Shown here: in pieces, positions 25,953-35,035 of the stretch
Layout: every line of letters starts with the position of its first letter
Numbering within the stretch: position 1 is the first letter of the stretch
Assembly: GCF_026013525.1 (NCBI RefSeq)
Contig: NZ_JAPDRA010000002.1
Coordinates: forward strand, 186,001-250,000
Source: Sphingomonas canadensis
GTDB taxonomy: Bacteria > Pseudomonadota > Alphaproteobacteria > Sphingomonadales > Sphingomonadaceae
Reading direction: 5' to 3'
Length of the DNA stretch: 64,000 bases
Made by a program: the position numbers and the translations under genes
The notes under the pieces: generated by a model
Seen by the model: the letters and a program-made list of their open reading frames with translations, nothing else
The model's database searches: none
What the model was told of the DNA's origin: nothing

Positions 25953-27489
25953 CGGGCGCCGCCTTTTCGAAAATCTGGACCTGAGCCTGGGGCGCGAGCG
26001 CACCGGGCTGATCGGCCGCAACGGCACGGGCAAGACCAGCCTGCTGCGCCTGATCGCGGGCGAGATCGCGCCGCGCGCGGGCGGCATCGCGGCGCCGGGC
26101 CGGATCGCGCTGGTCCGCCAGTCGCTGCGGGTAGGCGATGGCGAGACGGTGGCGGACCTGTTCGGCGCGCGCGAAGGGCTGGCGCTGCTGCGGCGCGCGG
26201 AGGCGGGGCAGGCGGACGCCGAGGCGCTGGCCGGGGCGGACTGGACGCTGGAGGAGCGCATCGCATCGGCACTGGGGCGGGTGGGGCTGGATGCCGGGCC
26301 GGATACGCCGCTCGCCGCGCTCTCTGGCGGGCAGCGGACGCGCGCGGCGCTGGCCGGGGCGGCGTTCGCGGAGCCCGAATGGTTGCTGCTCGACGAGCCG
26401 ACCAACAACCTGGACCGGGCGGGGCGGGACGCCGTGCATGCGCTGATCGCCGGATGGCGCGCGGGGGCGGTGGTGGTGAGCCACGACCGCGAGCTGCTGG
26501 AGGCGATGGACGCGATCGTCGAGCTGAGCGGGCTGGGCGCGGCGCGCTACGGCGGCGGCTGGAGCGCCTATCGCGCGCGCAAGGACGTGGAGCTGGCGGC
26601 GGCCGAGCATGACCTGGCCGATGCGGAGAAGCGTGCGGCCGATGCCGCGCGCGCCGCCCGGCAGGCCGCCGAGCGCAAGGCGCGCAAGGACGGCGCGGGC
26701 AAGCGCAAGGCGGCGCAGGGCGGGGCGCCCAGGATCCTGCTGGGCGCGATGAAGCGCCGGGCGGAGGAGACCGGCGGCGCCAACGCCCGGCTGGCCGGGC
26801 GCCAGCGCGAGGAGGCGGCGGAGCAGGCCGCGGCGGCGCGTGCGCGGATCGAGCGGCTGCGCGCGATCGCGGTGGATCTGCCCCCCTCCGGGCTGGCGCC
26901 GGGGCGGCGCGTGCTGCGGATCGACGGGGTGGACGCGGGATATGCCCCCGGCCGGCCGGTGATCCGGGACCTCTCGCTCGACGTCACAGGGCCGGAACGG
27001 GTGGCGATCGCCGGGCCGAACGGATCGGGAAAGACGACGCTGCTGGCGCTGATCGCGGGCACGCTGGCGCCGTGGCGGGGCAGCGTGACGCTGAACGTGC
27101 CGATGGCGATGCTGGATCAGCGCGCGGCGCTGCTCGATCCCGCCGCGGCGATCCGCGACAATTTCGCGCGGCTGAACCCGGGCGCGACCGAGAACCAGTG
27201 CCGCGCCGCGCTGGCCCGCTTCGGCTTCCGCGCCGACGCCGCGCTGCAGGTGGCGGGCACGCTGAGCGGCGGGCAGATGCTGCGCGCGTCGCTGGCCGGT
27301 GTGCTGGGCGTGGCGCCGCCGCAACTCCTGATCCTGGACGAGCCGACCAACCACCTCGACCTGGATTCGATCGCGGCGGTGGAGGCGGGGCTGGCGGGAT
27401 ATGACGGCGCGCTGATCGTGGTGAGCCATGACGCGGCGTTCCTGGAGGCGATCGGCATCGTGCGGACGGTGACGCTGGCGGGCGATTGA
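25909..27489 (+). CDS. ABC-F family ATPase (ribosome-associated, no membrane domain)
   Basis: 526 aa. Two nucleotide-binding domains: Walker A GRNGTGKTS (36-44) and GPNGSGKTT (about 364-372), each with an LSGGQ-type signature (ALSGGQRTR and TLSGGQMLR) and LLLDEPTNNLD / LILDEPTNHLD. The linker between domains is long, charged and Arg/Lys/Ala-rich. ABC-F proteins act at the ribosome and some confer antibiotic resistance. The second domain keeps the expected catalytic Glu. ATG 25909 is chosen for the AGGGA 8 nt upstream. Confidence 0.92.
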   Translation: MSAITIASLSYSAPDGRRLFENLDLSLGRERTGLIGRNGTGKTSLLRLIAGEIAPRAGGIAAPGRIALVRQSLRVGDGETVADLFGAREGLALLRRAEAGQADAEALAGADWTLEERIASALGRVGLDAGPDTPLAALSGGQRTRAALAGAAFAEPEWLLLDEPTNNLDRAGRDAVHALIAGWRAGAVVVSHDRELLEAMDAIVELSGLGAARYGGGWSAYRARKDVELAAAEHDLADAEKRAADAARAARQAAERKARKDGAGKRKAAQGGAPRILLGAMKRRAEETGGANARLAGRQREEAAEQAAAARARIERLRAIAVDLPPSGLAPGRRVLRIDGVDAGYAPGRPVIRDLSLDVTGPERVAIAGPNGSGKTTLLALIAGTLAPWRGSVTLNVPMAMLDQRAALLDPAAAIRDNFARLNPGATENQCRAALARFGFRADAALQVAGTLSGGQMLRASLAGVLGVAPPQLLILDEPTNHLDLDSIAAVEAGLAGYDGALIVVSHDAAFLEAIGIVRTVTLAGD

Positions 27490-27556
27490 CGGCGGCGCGG
27501 GGCTTCCGCCATGCTGGCCGAAAACCGGGAGGGGATGCCGCATCCGGAGCCACCGC

Positions 27557-28690
27557 ATGCCGCGCATCCTGCTGTTCCTTGCCCTGTTCCATTCGCTGTT
27601 CCTCTCGCTGCCCGCCGCCGCGCGCCCGGCCGATCCGCCCAGGCGGCTGGTGTTGATCGACGACGATGTGATCGGGCTGAACGGGGTTCCCGCGCTGCTG
27701 CTCCAGGTGCCGGACGTGGAGGTGCTGGGCATCACCACCACCAGCGGATCGGTGTGGCGCGACACCGCCACCGCGCACGCGCTGCGCACGCTGGAGCTGA
27801 CGGGCAAGCCGAACGTGCCGGTGGTGCCCGGCGCCGTCTATCCGCTGCTCAACAGCCGCGAGCAGGTGATCCGCTGGGAGGGGATGTACGGGCGGCTGGT
27901 GTTCAAGGGGCCGTGGACCGATTACTGGCCGGGCGACACGATCCAGGAACATCCCGGCGTCACCGATCCGGCCGATGTGCCGGACCTTTCCTATGGCAAC
28001 CCGTCGATCAAGGCTTCGGACGAGATCGCCGCGCTGTTCCTGATCCGCATGGCGCGCAGATATCCGGGGCAGGTGACGCTGTTCGCGACGGGGCCGATGA
28101 CCAACATCGCGCTGGCGCTGAGCCTCGATCCCGAATTCGCCCGCAACATCAAGGAGCTGGTGTATATGGGCGGTTCGCTGAACCCGCGCCAGCACCTGTC
28201 CAACCCGTCCGCCGACCAGTTCGCGCGCGAGTTCGTCAATTCGCCGCGGCGCGAGTTCAACATCCGCTGGGACCCGGAGGCCGCGCGGATCATGGCGCAT
28301 GCGCCGTGGCGCAGGATCACGATGATCCCGGTCGATCCCTCCACCGGGACGCAATGGACGCGGGGCTTCCTCGATTCGCTGGGCAGCGCGCCCAATCCGC
28401 TGACCGGGGCGCTGGCCAGATCGATCGCGGTGGGCTTTCCGATGTGGGACGAGCTGGCCGCGATGGTGTGGCTCGAACCCGGCATCGTGACGAAGCGCGA
28501 CACGCTCTACGTCGATTTCGAGACGAGCATGACCGCGGGCTATGGCGACACGCTGTCGTGGACCGAGGCCTATCGCCCCAAGCTGGGCGAACAGGCGCAG
28601 GACGTGGTGCTGGAGGTGGACCGCGAGCGGATGGAGGCGGCGATGCGCGCGCTCTACACGCGCCCGATCGCGGGGGGCGGAAAACGCTGA
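27557..28690 (+). CDS. Secreted nucleoside hydrolase-like protein with altered metal site
   Basis: 377 aa. Signal peptide residues about 1-22. The inosine-uridine hydrolase fold is supported by TGPMTNIALAL, ELVYMGGS and the overall order of motifs. The normal DxDPGxDD calcium motif is changed: the pattern reads DDDVIGLN (residues 35-42), so the second Asp pair is absent, and the usual His-Asp near the C-terminus is Trp-Asp (MWDELAA). It may be a divergent hydrolase subgroup or have lost ribohydrolase activity. Confidence 0.78.
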   Translation: MPRILLFLALFHSLFLSLPAAARPADPPRRLVLIDDDVIGLNGVPALLLQVPDVEVLGITTTSGSVWRDTATAHALRTLELTGKPNVPVVPGAVYPLLNSREQVIRWEGMYGRLVFKGPWTDYWPGDTIQEHPGVTDPADVPDLSYGNPSIKASDEIAALFLIRMARRYPGQVTLFATGPMTNIALALSLDPEFARNIKELVYMGGSLNPRQHLSNPSADQFAREFVNSPRREFNIRWDPEAARIMAHAPWRRITMIPVDPSTGTQWTRGFLDSLGSAPNPLTGALARSIAVGFPMWDELAAMVWLEPGIVTKRDTLYVDFETSMTAGYGDTLSWTEAYRPKLGEQAQDVVLEVDRERMEAAMRALYTRPIAGGGKR

Positions 28691-28789
28691 GAATGCGCGT
28701 CCGGGCGGCGCCGGGCCGCTTCCGGGTCATCCCCGGCTTGCAGCATTTTCGATGCTGCGCCAAAGAGGTGGAAAGCTGGGAGCAACAAA

Positions 28790-29434
28790 TTGAATATCAG
28801 CCCCACCGACTTCGCCAGTCTTCTCTGTTCGCGTCTGTGCCATGACCTGTTGAGCCCCGTGGGCGCGCTCAACAACGGGCTGGAGCTGCTCGCCGACGAG
28901 CATGACCCGGAGATGCGCGCCCGCTGCCTGGAACTGCTGAACGAGAGCGCCAAGGCTTCGGCCAACAAGCTGAAGTTCTTCCGGCTGGCGTTCGGCGCGG
29001 CGGGTGGCTTCGGCGAGACGGTGGACACGCGCGAGGCGCAGGCCGCGATCGAGGGGCTGTTCGGCGACAACCACCGCATCCGGATCGGCTGGATGGTGGA
29101 AGAGCCGGTGCTGGCCAAGGCGGCGATCAAGGTGCTGCTGAACCTGGCGCTGATCGCGGGCGATGCGCTGATCCGCGGCGGTCAGCTCGATATCGGCGCG
29201 GAGGTTGCGGGCGGCACGGTGGAGATCGTGGTCCGCGCCGATGGCCCGCGCATCGTGCTGGACCCCGAGCTGCGCAGCGCGCTGGCGGGCGGGCGCGACG
29301 AACTGCCCATCACCCCGCGCGCCGCGGCCGCCTTCCTGGTCCACGCGCTGGTGGAGCAGGGCGGCGGCAGCCTCCAGGTCAGCCCCCCGGATGCTGAGGT
29401 GCTGCTGTTCGGAGCCAGCTTCAAGGCGGGGTGA
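28790..29434 (+). CDS. chpT: ChpT-like histidine phosphotransferase
   Basis: 214 aa from TTG 28790, with GGGAG upstream. The phosphoacceptor helix SRLCHDLLSPVGALNNGLEL contains His18; the C-terminal half resembles a degenerate HATPase fold, as in Caulobacter ChpT, which relays phosphate from CckA to CtrA and CpdR. The 3' end overlaps the convergent VWA gene by 14 bp. Confidence 0.9.
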   Translation: MNISPTDFASLLCSRLCHDLLSPVGALNNGLELLADEHDPEMRARCLELLNESAKASANKLKFFRLAFGAAGGFGETVDTREAQAAIEGLFGDNHRIRIGWMVEEPVLAKAAIKVLLNLALIAGDALIRGGQLDIGAEVAGGTVEIVVRADGPRIVLDPELRSALAGGRDELPITPRAAAAFLVHALVEQGGGSLQVSPPDAEVLLFGASFKAG

Positions 29435-30497
29435 CCAGACCGGCGATCAGGCCGGCGGTGACGCTGGCGATCGCCTCCGGTCCAGCCTGTCCTGACCGGT
29501 CGTAATAGCGGCCGACGGCATGGTTGATGCCGACCGCTCCCAACGCGAGTCCGCTGGCGGCGGTCTCCGCGATCACCTCGAGCAGATGTCGTTCCAGATA
29601 GTTTGGCCCGTTCTGCAGCAGCGTGGCGTCGTCCACCGCGGCGCCGTCCGACATCACGATCAACAGCCGGTGCGGGGCGGCGGATCGGATCGCCCGCGCG
29701 GCCGCCCATTGCAGCGCCTCCCCGTCGATATTCTCGCGGCGGATTCCCGGATGCACGAAGACGCGCTGCGATTCCGCGCTCCATTCGGCATCGTCCATCG
29801 CCTTGTACACGATGTGCAGCAGTGCGCAGAGGCGTCCGGGGCGGGGCGGCCGGCCGTGCGCCTTCCAATGTACATAGGGGAAGCCGCCCCACCAGCCGGC
29901 GGTCGAATGGCCGAGAATCTCGTGCGCCAAGCCGATCTCGGCCAGCGCTGAAGATAGCACCGCCAGCGCGCCAGCCGCGGCCGCGATAGGTACGCCATCC
30001 ATCGAGCCCGACTGATCGACGAGCAGGGTCACCGAAAGTTCGTGCGGCGCGACACCGGCGGAATCTAGCGCGGCGCGGATCGGCGCGATGAGCAGTTCCG
30101 TGGCGGGCTGGCGCTCGCCCCATTCCCGCGCCAGCGCCTGGTCCTCGCGCCACCGGCTCTCGCCATAGTCGTCGTGTCCGCGTTCGAAGTCCAGGCTGGC
30201 ACCGCGCAATCGTGCCGGAACCTCCTCCGCTGCAAGCTCCAGGTCCCAACGGCGGGAATAGATACGGTAGGGCTCGCGTTCGGAATCGAGGTCGGCCGTG
30301 TGCAGCCGCGCCGGTACCTCCTCTTCCGCAAGGTCCAGCTCTCGGCAGTATGAAGGGGCGCGATACGGGGCGCTGTGGGGGCTGCGCTCAACGGGCCTCT
30401 GGCCGCGGCGCGCGCGCCTGCGATCCCACAGGATCGCGCCCGCGATGATGGCAACCAGCAGCGGGCCGATCGTCCATTCCCAGTTGTCCGTTGGCAT
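29421..30497 (-). CDS. Membrane-anchored CobT-like VWA-domain protein
   Basis: 358 aa. One N-terminal transmembrane helix (about residues 8-25). Residues about 52-108 contain two imperfect repeats built on the core (D/E)LxLAxEEVPARLxxAxLDxER. The C-terminal half is a von Willebrand A domain like that of cobaltochelatase CobT: MIDAS DQSGS at 161-165, HIVYKAMDDA, ENIDGEALQWA, MSDGAAVDD and NYLERHL. No cobN, cobS or cobalamin gene is near and the acidic CobT N-terminus is missing, so it is probably not a chelatase subunit. Function unknown. Confidence 0.75.
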   Translation of the reverse strand: MPTDNWEWTIGPLLVAIIAGAILWDRRRARRGQRPVERSPHSAPYRAPSYCRELDLAEEEVPARLHTADLDSEREPYRIYSRRWDLELAAEEVPARLRGASLDFERGHDDYGESRWREDQALAREWGERQPATELLIAPIRAALDSAGVAPHELSVTLLVDQSGSMDGVPIAAAAGALAVLSSALAEIGLAHEILGHSTAGWWGGFPYVHWKAHGRPPRPGRLCALLHIVYKAMDDAEWSAESQRVFVHPGIRRENIDGEALQWAAARAIRSAAPHRLLIVMSDGAAVDDATLLQNGPNYLERHLLEVIAETAASGLALGAVGINHAVGRYYDRSGQAGPEAIASVTAGLIAGLVTPP

Positions 30498-30722
30498 GCT
30501 TGTCCAGCTTGATGGGAAGACGCACCGGAGGCGACGGTTACTCGCTGGGGAAATCTGAGGTCATTTCCCGTTCGGGTCGAGTCATTTTCGCAGGGGCTCG
30601 TCTGCTGTCTGGCCAGCCAATCATTGCAGGCGGGCCGTTATGAGGGACGAATCCCCGGAGCCCCCACTAACGGCCTATTAACTGCGATGCGCCATTCTTC
30701 GCGCGCAACCCGCGGGGCTTGA

Positions 30723-33050
30723 ATGGACGATCTGCTTCAGGAATTCATCGCAGAGACGCGCGAGACGCTGGAGGCGCTCTCGGGCGAGATCGTCGCATGG
30801 GAGGCCCAGCCCGACGATCGCGCGCGGCTGGATGCCATTTTCCGGTTCGTCCACACCGTCAAGGGAAGCTGCGGCTTCCTGGATCTGCCGCGGCTCGCGC
30901 GGCTGAGCCATGCGGCGGAGGACGTGCTGGCGCAGGTGCGCAGCGGCAACCGCACGCCCGATCGCGCGCTGGTCAACGGCGTGCTGGCGGTGGTGGACCG
31001 GATCGGCGAGATCGTCGAGGCGATCGACGCGGGCACCGGGCTGGACGACAGCGGCGACGACCTGTTGATCGCCGCGCTGGCCGAGGGCGCGCAGGAGGTG
31101 GTGCAGCTTGGCGGAGCCGTCGCCCAGCGTGCGCCCGCGCGCAGCGTGCGGCTGAACGTGGACCTGCTTGACCGGATGATGTCGGGCATGTCGGACATGG
31201 TGCTGGCCCGCAACGAGCTGGCCCGGCGCCTGCGCGCGGAGGATATCGACCCCGCTATCGAGGCGGCGCTGGAGCGGCTGTCGCTGACCGTGGGCGAGAT
31301 GCGCGATACCGTGACGCGCACCCGCATGCAGAAGATCGACGCGCTGTTCAGCGCGCTACCGCGCATGGTGCGCGATACCGCCGCCGGGCTCGGCAAATCG
31401 GTGACGCTGCATATCGAGGGCGCCGACGTGGAGCTCGATCGCGAGATGATCGAGGTGATGCGCGATCCGCTGGTGCATATCGTGCGCAACGCGATCGACC
31501 ACGGCATCGAGGCGCCCGGCGCCCGCCGCACCGCGGGCAAGCGCGAGAACGGCCGGCTGGTGGTCGCCGCGCGCCAATCGGGCAACCAGATCATCGTCGA
31601 GATCGCCGACGATGGCCGCGGCATCGACGTGGAGCGGCTGATCGCCAAGGCCGCCGCGGCGGGCCATGGCAGCGAGAACGAGTTGCGCGCGCTTTCGGAA
31701 AAGGCGCGGCTTGCGCTGGTGTTCCTGCCCGGACTTTCGAGCAAGGACGAGGTTACCGAGATTTCCGGCCGCGGCGTGGGGATGGACGTGGTCCGCGCCT
31801 CGATCGAGCAGATCGGCGGGCGCGTCGAGCTGGACAACGCCCCGGGCAAGGGGCTGCGCATCGCCATCCATGTGCCGCTGACGCTTTCGATCATCTCCGC
31901 GATCGTGGTGGGGGCGGGGGGCCAGCGTTTCGCGATCCCGCGCCAGGCGATCGAGGAGATCGTGACCGAACGCGGCGACGCGATCCGCATCGACATGGTG
32001 GGCGGCGCGCGCATCGCCACCGTGCGCGACCGGCGCATCCCGCTGATCGGCCTGGGCCGCCTGCTCGGCATTTCCGCCGATGCCCGCGACGAAGGGCAGA
32101 TGCTGGCGATCGTGAACATCGGCAAGGGCAGCTATGCGCTGGCCGTCGATACCGTGCTGGACAATGAGGAGCTGGTGATCAAGCCGGCGTCGCCCGCGGT
32201 GATGTCCACCGGCCTCTATGCCGGACAGACGCTGCCCGATTCGGGGCTGCCGATGCTGATGCTCGACGTGGCGGGCATGGCGGCGGTGGCGGGGCTCGAT
32301 TTCAGCCGCGGCCTGGGCGACGCCGGGGCCGACGAGGATGCCGCCGGAGAGACCGAGGTGCCCGGGGTTCCCGCGCTGCTCTTCGCCGATCTGGACGGGG
32401 TGCGCCGCGCCGTGCCGCTGGGGATCGTCGATCGCGTGGAACAGATCGACGCGATCCATATCCGCAATGCCGCGGGCCGGCTGCGCGTCGCGATCGACGG
32501 GCGCATCCTGCCGATGCTGGCGCAGGACCGGCTGCCCGACGGCCGCGTGAGCCTGCTCCGGCTGAAGGACGGCGAGAGCGAGGTCGCCTATGCGATCGAG
32601 GACGCGCTCGACATCGTGGTGCTGCCCGAAGAGGTGATCCCCGCGCGCGCGCCGGGGCCGGTTGGCGGGGTCGTCCTGCTCGACGGCGAGCAGGTGGAGC
32701 TGCTCGACGCATTCTGGATCTTTGCCGAATATGGCGCGGGGGCGGAGGATGGGCCTGCCCCGCTGTGCCTGCTGGCCGGCGACGGCGACGGCTGGATGGC
32801 CGCGTTCGTCCGCCCGCTGCTGGAAAGCGCGGGCTATCGTGTGGTTTCGGAGCTTGCGGCGGGCGAGACGCCGAACGTGGTTCTCGCGGCGGCCGAGGCG
32901 GAGGGAGTCGAAGGACAGCCGGCCCCGCTCGTCCGGTTGCGCCGCCGAAAGGCGGCCGCCGGCAAGGCAGACGAAAGCATCTACCGCTATGACCGCGACG
33001 GGCTGCTCGCCGCGATCGAATCGCGCGTGGCGAACGGAGGCAGCCGGTGA
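30723..33050 (+). CDS. cheA: Chemotaxis histidine kinase CheA (no P2; degenerate C-terminal receiver-like domain)
   Basis: 775 aa. P1/HPt domain with His44 in FRFVHTVKGSCGF; dimerisation helices about 140-210; ATPase domain with HIVRNAIDHGIE (N box), DDGRGID (G1) and GRGVGMDVV (G2); one CheW-like P5 about 390-525, then a second weaker CheW-like unit about 550-670, and a tail about 680-775 that looks like a receiver fold without a phosphoacceptor Asp. No P2 domain is visible between HPt and P3. First gene of cheA-W-Y-B-R. Confidence 0.93.
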   Translation: MDDLLQEFIAETRETLEALSGEIVAWEAQPDDRARLDAIFRFVHTVKGSCGFLDLPRLARLSHAAEDVLAQVRSGNRTPDRALVNGVLAVVDRIGEIVEAIDAGTGLDDSGDDLLIAALAEGAQEVVQLGGAVAQRAPARSVRLNVDLLDRMMSGMSDMVLARNELARRLRAEDIDPAIEAALERLSLTVGEMRDTVTRTRMQKIDALFSALPRMVRDTAAGLGKSVTLHIEGADVELDREMIEVMRDPLVHIVRNAIDHGIEAPGARRTAGKRENGRLVVAARQSGNQIIVEIADDGRGIDVERLIAKAAAAGHGSENELRALSEKARLALVFLPGLSSKDEVTEISGRGVGMDVVRASIEQIGGRVELDNAPGKGLRIAIHVPLTLSIISAIVVGAGGQRFAIPRQAIEEIVTERGDAIRIDMVGGARIATVRDRRIPLIGLGRLLGISADARDEGQMLAIVNIGKGSYALAVDTVLDNEELVIKPASPAVMSTGLYAGQTLPDSGLPMLMLDVAGMAAVAGLDFSRGLGDAGADEDAAGETEVPGVPALLFADLDGVRRAVPLGIVDRVEQIDAIHIRNAAGRLRVAIDGRILPMLAQDRLPDGRVSLLRLKDGESEVAYAIEDALDIVVLPEEVIPARAPGPVGGVVLLDGEQVELLDAFWIFAEYGAGAEDGPAPLCLLAGDGDGWMAAFVRPLLESAGYRVVSELAAGETPNVVLAAAEAEGVEGQPAPLVRLRRRKAAAGKADESIYRYDRDGLLAAIESRVANGGSR

Positions 33051-33478
33051 CCCATCTCTATCTGATCGCCCAGATCGCCGGCCGCACGGTGGCGATCGAT
33101 TCGGAACAGGTCGAATCGGTGGTGGATATCGGCGAGGTGACCGCCGTGCCCCGTGCCGCGGGCCATGTCCGCGGGCTGGCGGCGCTGCGCAGCCGCGTGG
33201 TGACCGTAGTGGACACCCAGGCCGCGCTGGGGCTGGAACAGGCCGGACAGGTGGCGCGCCGCGCCGTGATCACCCAGATCGAGGGCCATCACTATGCGCT
33301 GCTGGTCGATGCGCTGGAGGATGTCGCGCCGTTCGATCTGCTGCCGCTTTCCGCGGGCGTGGCGCTCGACGCCGCATGGCGCGCGACCGGCCGCGGCATC
33401 GTGGAGCGCGACGGAGAGCCGGTGCTGGCGATCGATCTGGTCAGCCTGGTGCCGGGCCATACCGCGCAGGCGGCGTGA
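33047..33478 (+). CDS. cheW: Chemotaxis adaptor CheW
   Basis: 143 aa from GTG 33047, overlapping the cheA stop (GTGA), with GGAGG upstream. CheW fold: an IAGRTVAIDSEQVESVVDIGE start, GLAALRSRVVTVVDTQAALGL and the terminal beta-strand. It couples receptors to CheA. Confidence 0.92.
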   Translation: MTHLYLIAQIAGRTVAIDSEQVESVVDIGEVTAVPRAAGHVRGLAALRSRVVTVVDTQAALGLEQAGQVARRAVITQIEGHHYALLVDALEDVAPFDLLPLSAGVALDAAWRATGRGIVERDGEPVLAIDLVSLVPGHTAQAA

Positions 33479-33554
33479 GGCGATTAACCGGGCGCTTACG
33501 GGTTTCGGGCATGAACCAGGCGGGGATTGCCGGGATTTTGGGGAATTTGGGACT

Positions 33555-33920
33555 ATGAAGACTTGCCTCGTCGTCGATGATTCCAAGGTCATCCGCAAGG
33601 TCGCGCGGCATATCCTGGAGACGCTGGACTTCCAGGTCCGCGAAGCCGGGGACGGCCGCGAGGCGCTCGATTCGTGCCTTGCCACCCCGCCCGACGTGAT
33701 CCTGCTCGACTGGAACATGCCGGTGATGAGCGGGATGGATTTCCTGCGCGCGCTCAAGGATTCCGGGCTGCCGCAGCGGCCCAAGGTGGTGTTCTGCACC
33801 ACCGAGAACGGCATGGCCTATATCCGCGCCGCGATCGAGGCGGGCGCCGACGAATATGTCATGAAGCCGTTCGATCGCGAGACGCTGGAAAGCAAGCTGC
33901 AGATTGTCGGCGTCGCCTGA
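33555..33920 (+). CDS. cheY: CheY-type response regulator
   Basis: 121 aa single receiver domain. Acidic pair DD at 8-9, phosphoacceptor Asp52 in LLDWNMPVMSG, switch residue Thr in FCTTENG and Lys104 in VMKPF. No output domain; phosphorylated by CheA. Confidence 0.95.
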   Translation: MKTCLVVDDSKVIRKVARHILETLDFQVREAGDGREALDSCLATPPDVILLDWNMPVMSGMDFLRALKDSGLPQRPKVVFCTTENGMAYIRAAIEAGADEYVMKPFDRETLESKLQIVGVA

Positions 33921-33931
33921 GGCACGCGGCA

Positions 33932-35035
33932 ATGCCACGCGCGGCGCGCACCCCAGAAAAGGTTCCGGAGAAGCGGGCGGCGATGCCGCCGATGCCGGTC
34001 CGCGTGCTGATCGTCGACGATTCGGTCGTCGCGCGATCGGTGATCGGCCGCATGATCGACGCAACCGACCGCTTCATGGTCGCCGGCGCGGTGAGCGATG
34101 CGCGCGCGGCGCTCGAATTCCTGCGCGCGCATCAGGTTGAGATCATCCTGCTCGATATCGAGATGCCGGGGATCGACGGCCTGACGGCGCTGCCCGACCT
34201 GCTGGCGGCGGGCGGCGACGCGCGGGTGGTGATCGTCTCCTCCTCGGCAGAGGAGGGCGCCGCCACGACGATCCAGGCGCTGGCGCTGGGCGCCGCCGAC
34301 ACGCTGGTGAAGCCCGGGATCAACGCCTTCGGCGGCCGCTTTGCCGAGATACTGGAAGAGCGGCTGTCGCGCGTGATCGAGCAGCCGGCCCCGCCGCCGC
34401 CCGCGCCCTCCGCCATCGCCGCGGTGGCCGCCGCTCCGAAGCTGCGCGCGCTGGACTATGACTTCGACATCGTCGCGATCGGCGCCTCGACCGGGGGCAT
34501 CCATGCGCTGTCCCAGCTCCTGCGCGCGATCCCGGCGAGTTTTCAGGTGCCGATCCTGGTCACCCAGCATCTGCCGGCCAGCTTCATGAGCTATTTCGCC
34601 GCGCAGCTCGCCGTGCTCGGCGGGCGCCCGGCGGAGGTCGCGACCGATTGCATGCGCATCCGCCCGGGCCGGATCATCGTGGCGCCCGGCAACGCGCACC
34701 TTCATGTCGTGCGCATGTGCGACGGCGCCGCGATCCGGCTGACTTCGGAGCGGGTGGCCAGCGGCTGCATGCCCTCGGTCGATCCGATGTTCGAGTCGGT
34801 GGCCGATGTGTTCGGCGCCCGCGCGCTGGGGATCGTGCTGTCGGGCATGGGCCGCGACGGCGGCGAGGGCGCGCGGCGGCTGTCGGCCGCGGGCGCGCGC
34901 ATCCTGGTGCAGGACGCGGCAAGCTCCGTGGTGTGGGGCATGCCCGGAACCGTGGCCAACGCCGGCCATGCCACCGCGGTGCTGCCGCCGGACGAGATCG
35001 GCCGGCTGGTCGCGCGCCAGCGGAGGGCAGGCTGA
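33932..35035 (+). CDS. cheB: Chemotaxis methylesterase CheB
   Basis: 367 aa from ATG 33932 (GAGG upstream; later in-frame ATGs at 33983 and 33992). Receiver with Asp75 in LLDIEMPGIDG; a Pro/Ala linker about 148-168; the methylesterase domain with Ser in GASTGG, His in TQHLP and Asp in GMGRDGG. Demethylates or deamidates chemoreceptors. TGATG overlap with cheR. Confidence 0.95.
   Translation: MPRAARTPEKVPEKRAAMPPMPVRVLIVDDSVVARSVIGRMIDATDRFMVAGAVSDARAALEFLRAHQVEIILLDIEMPGIDGLTALPDLLAAGGDARVVIVSSSAEEGAATTIQALALGAADTLVKPGINAFGGRFAEILEERLSRVIEQPAPPPPAPSAIAAVAAAPKLRALDYDFDIVAIGASTGGIHALSQLLRAIPASFQVPILVTQHLPASFMSYFAAQLAVLGGRPAEVATDCMRIRPGRIIVAPGNAHLHVVRMCDGAAIRLTSERVASGCMPSVDPMFESVADVFGARALGIVLSGMGRDGGEGARRLSAAGARILVQDAASSVVWGMPGTVANAGHATAVLPPDEIGRLVARQRRAG

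Noticed and set aside
29421..30497. Calling the VWA protein a cobaltochelatase subunit CobT
   Set aside because: It lacks the CobT N-terminal half, has a membrane anchor, and no cobalamin gene is near.
30600..30640. Possible sigma-54 promoter (TGGC...TTGCA) upstream of cheA
   Set aside because: The distance between the GG and GC elements is 13 nt, not the required 10.
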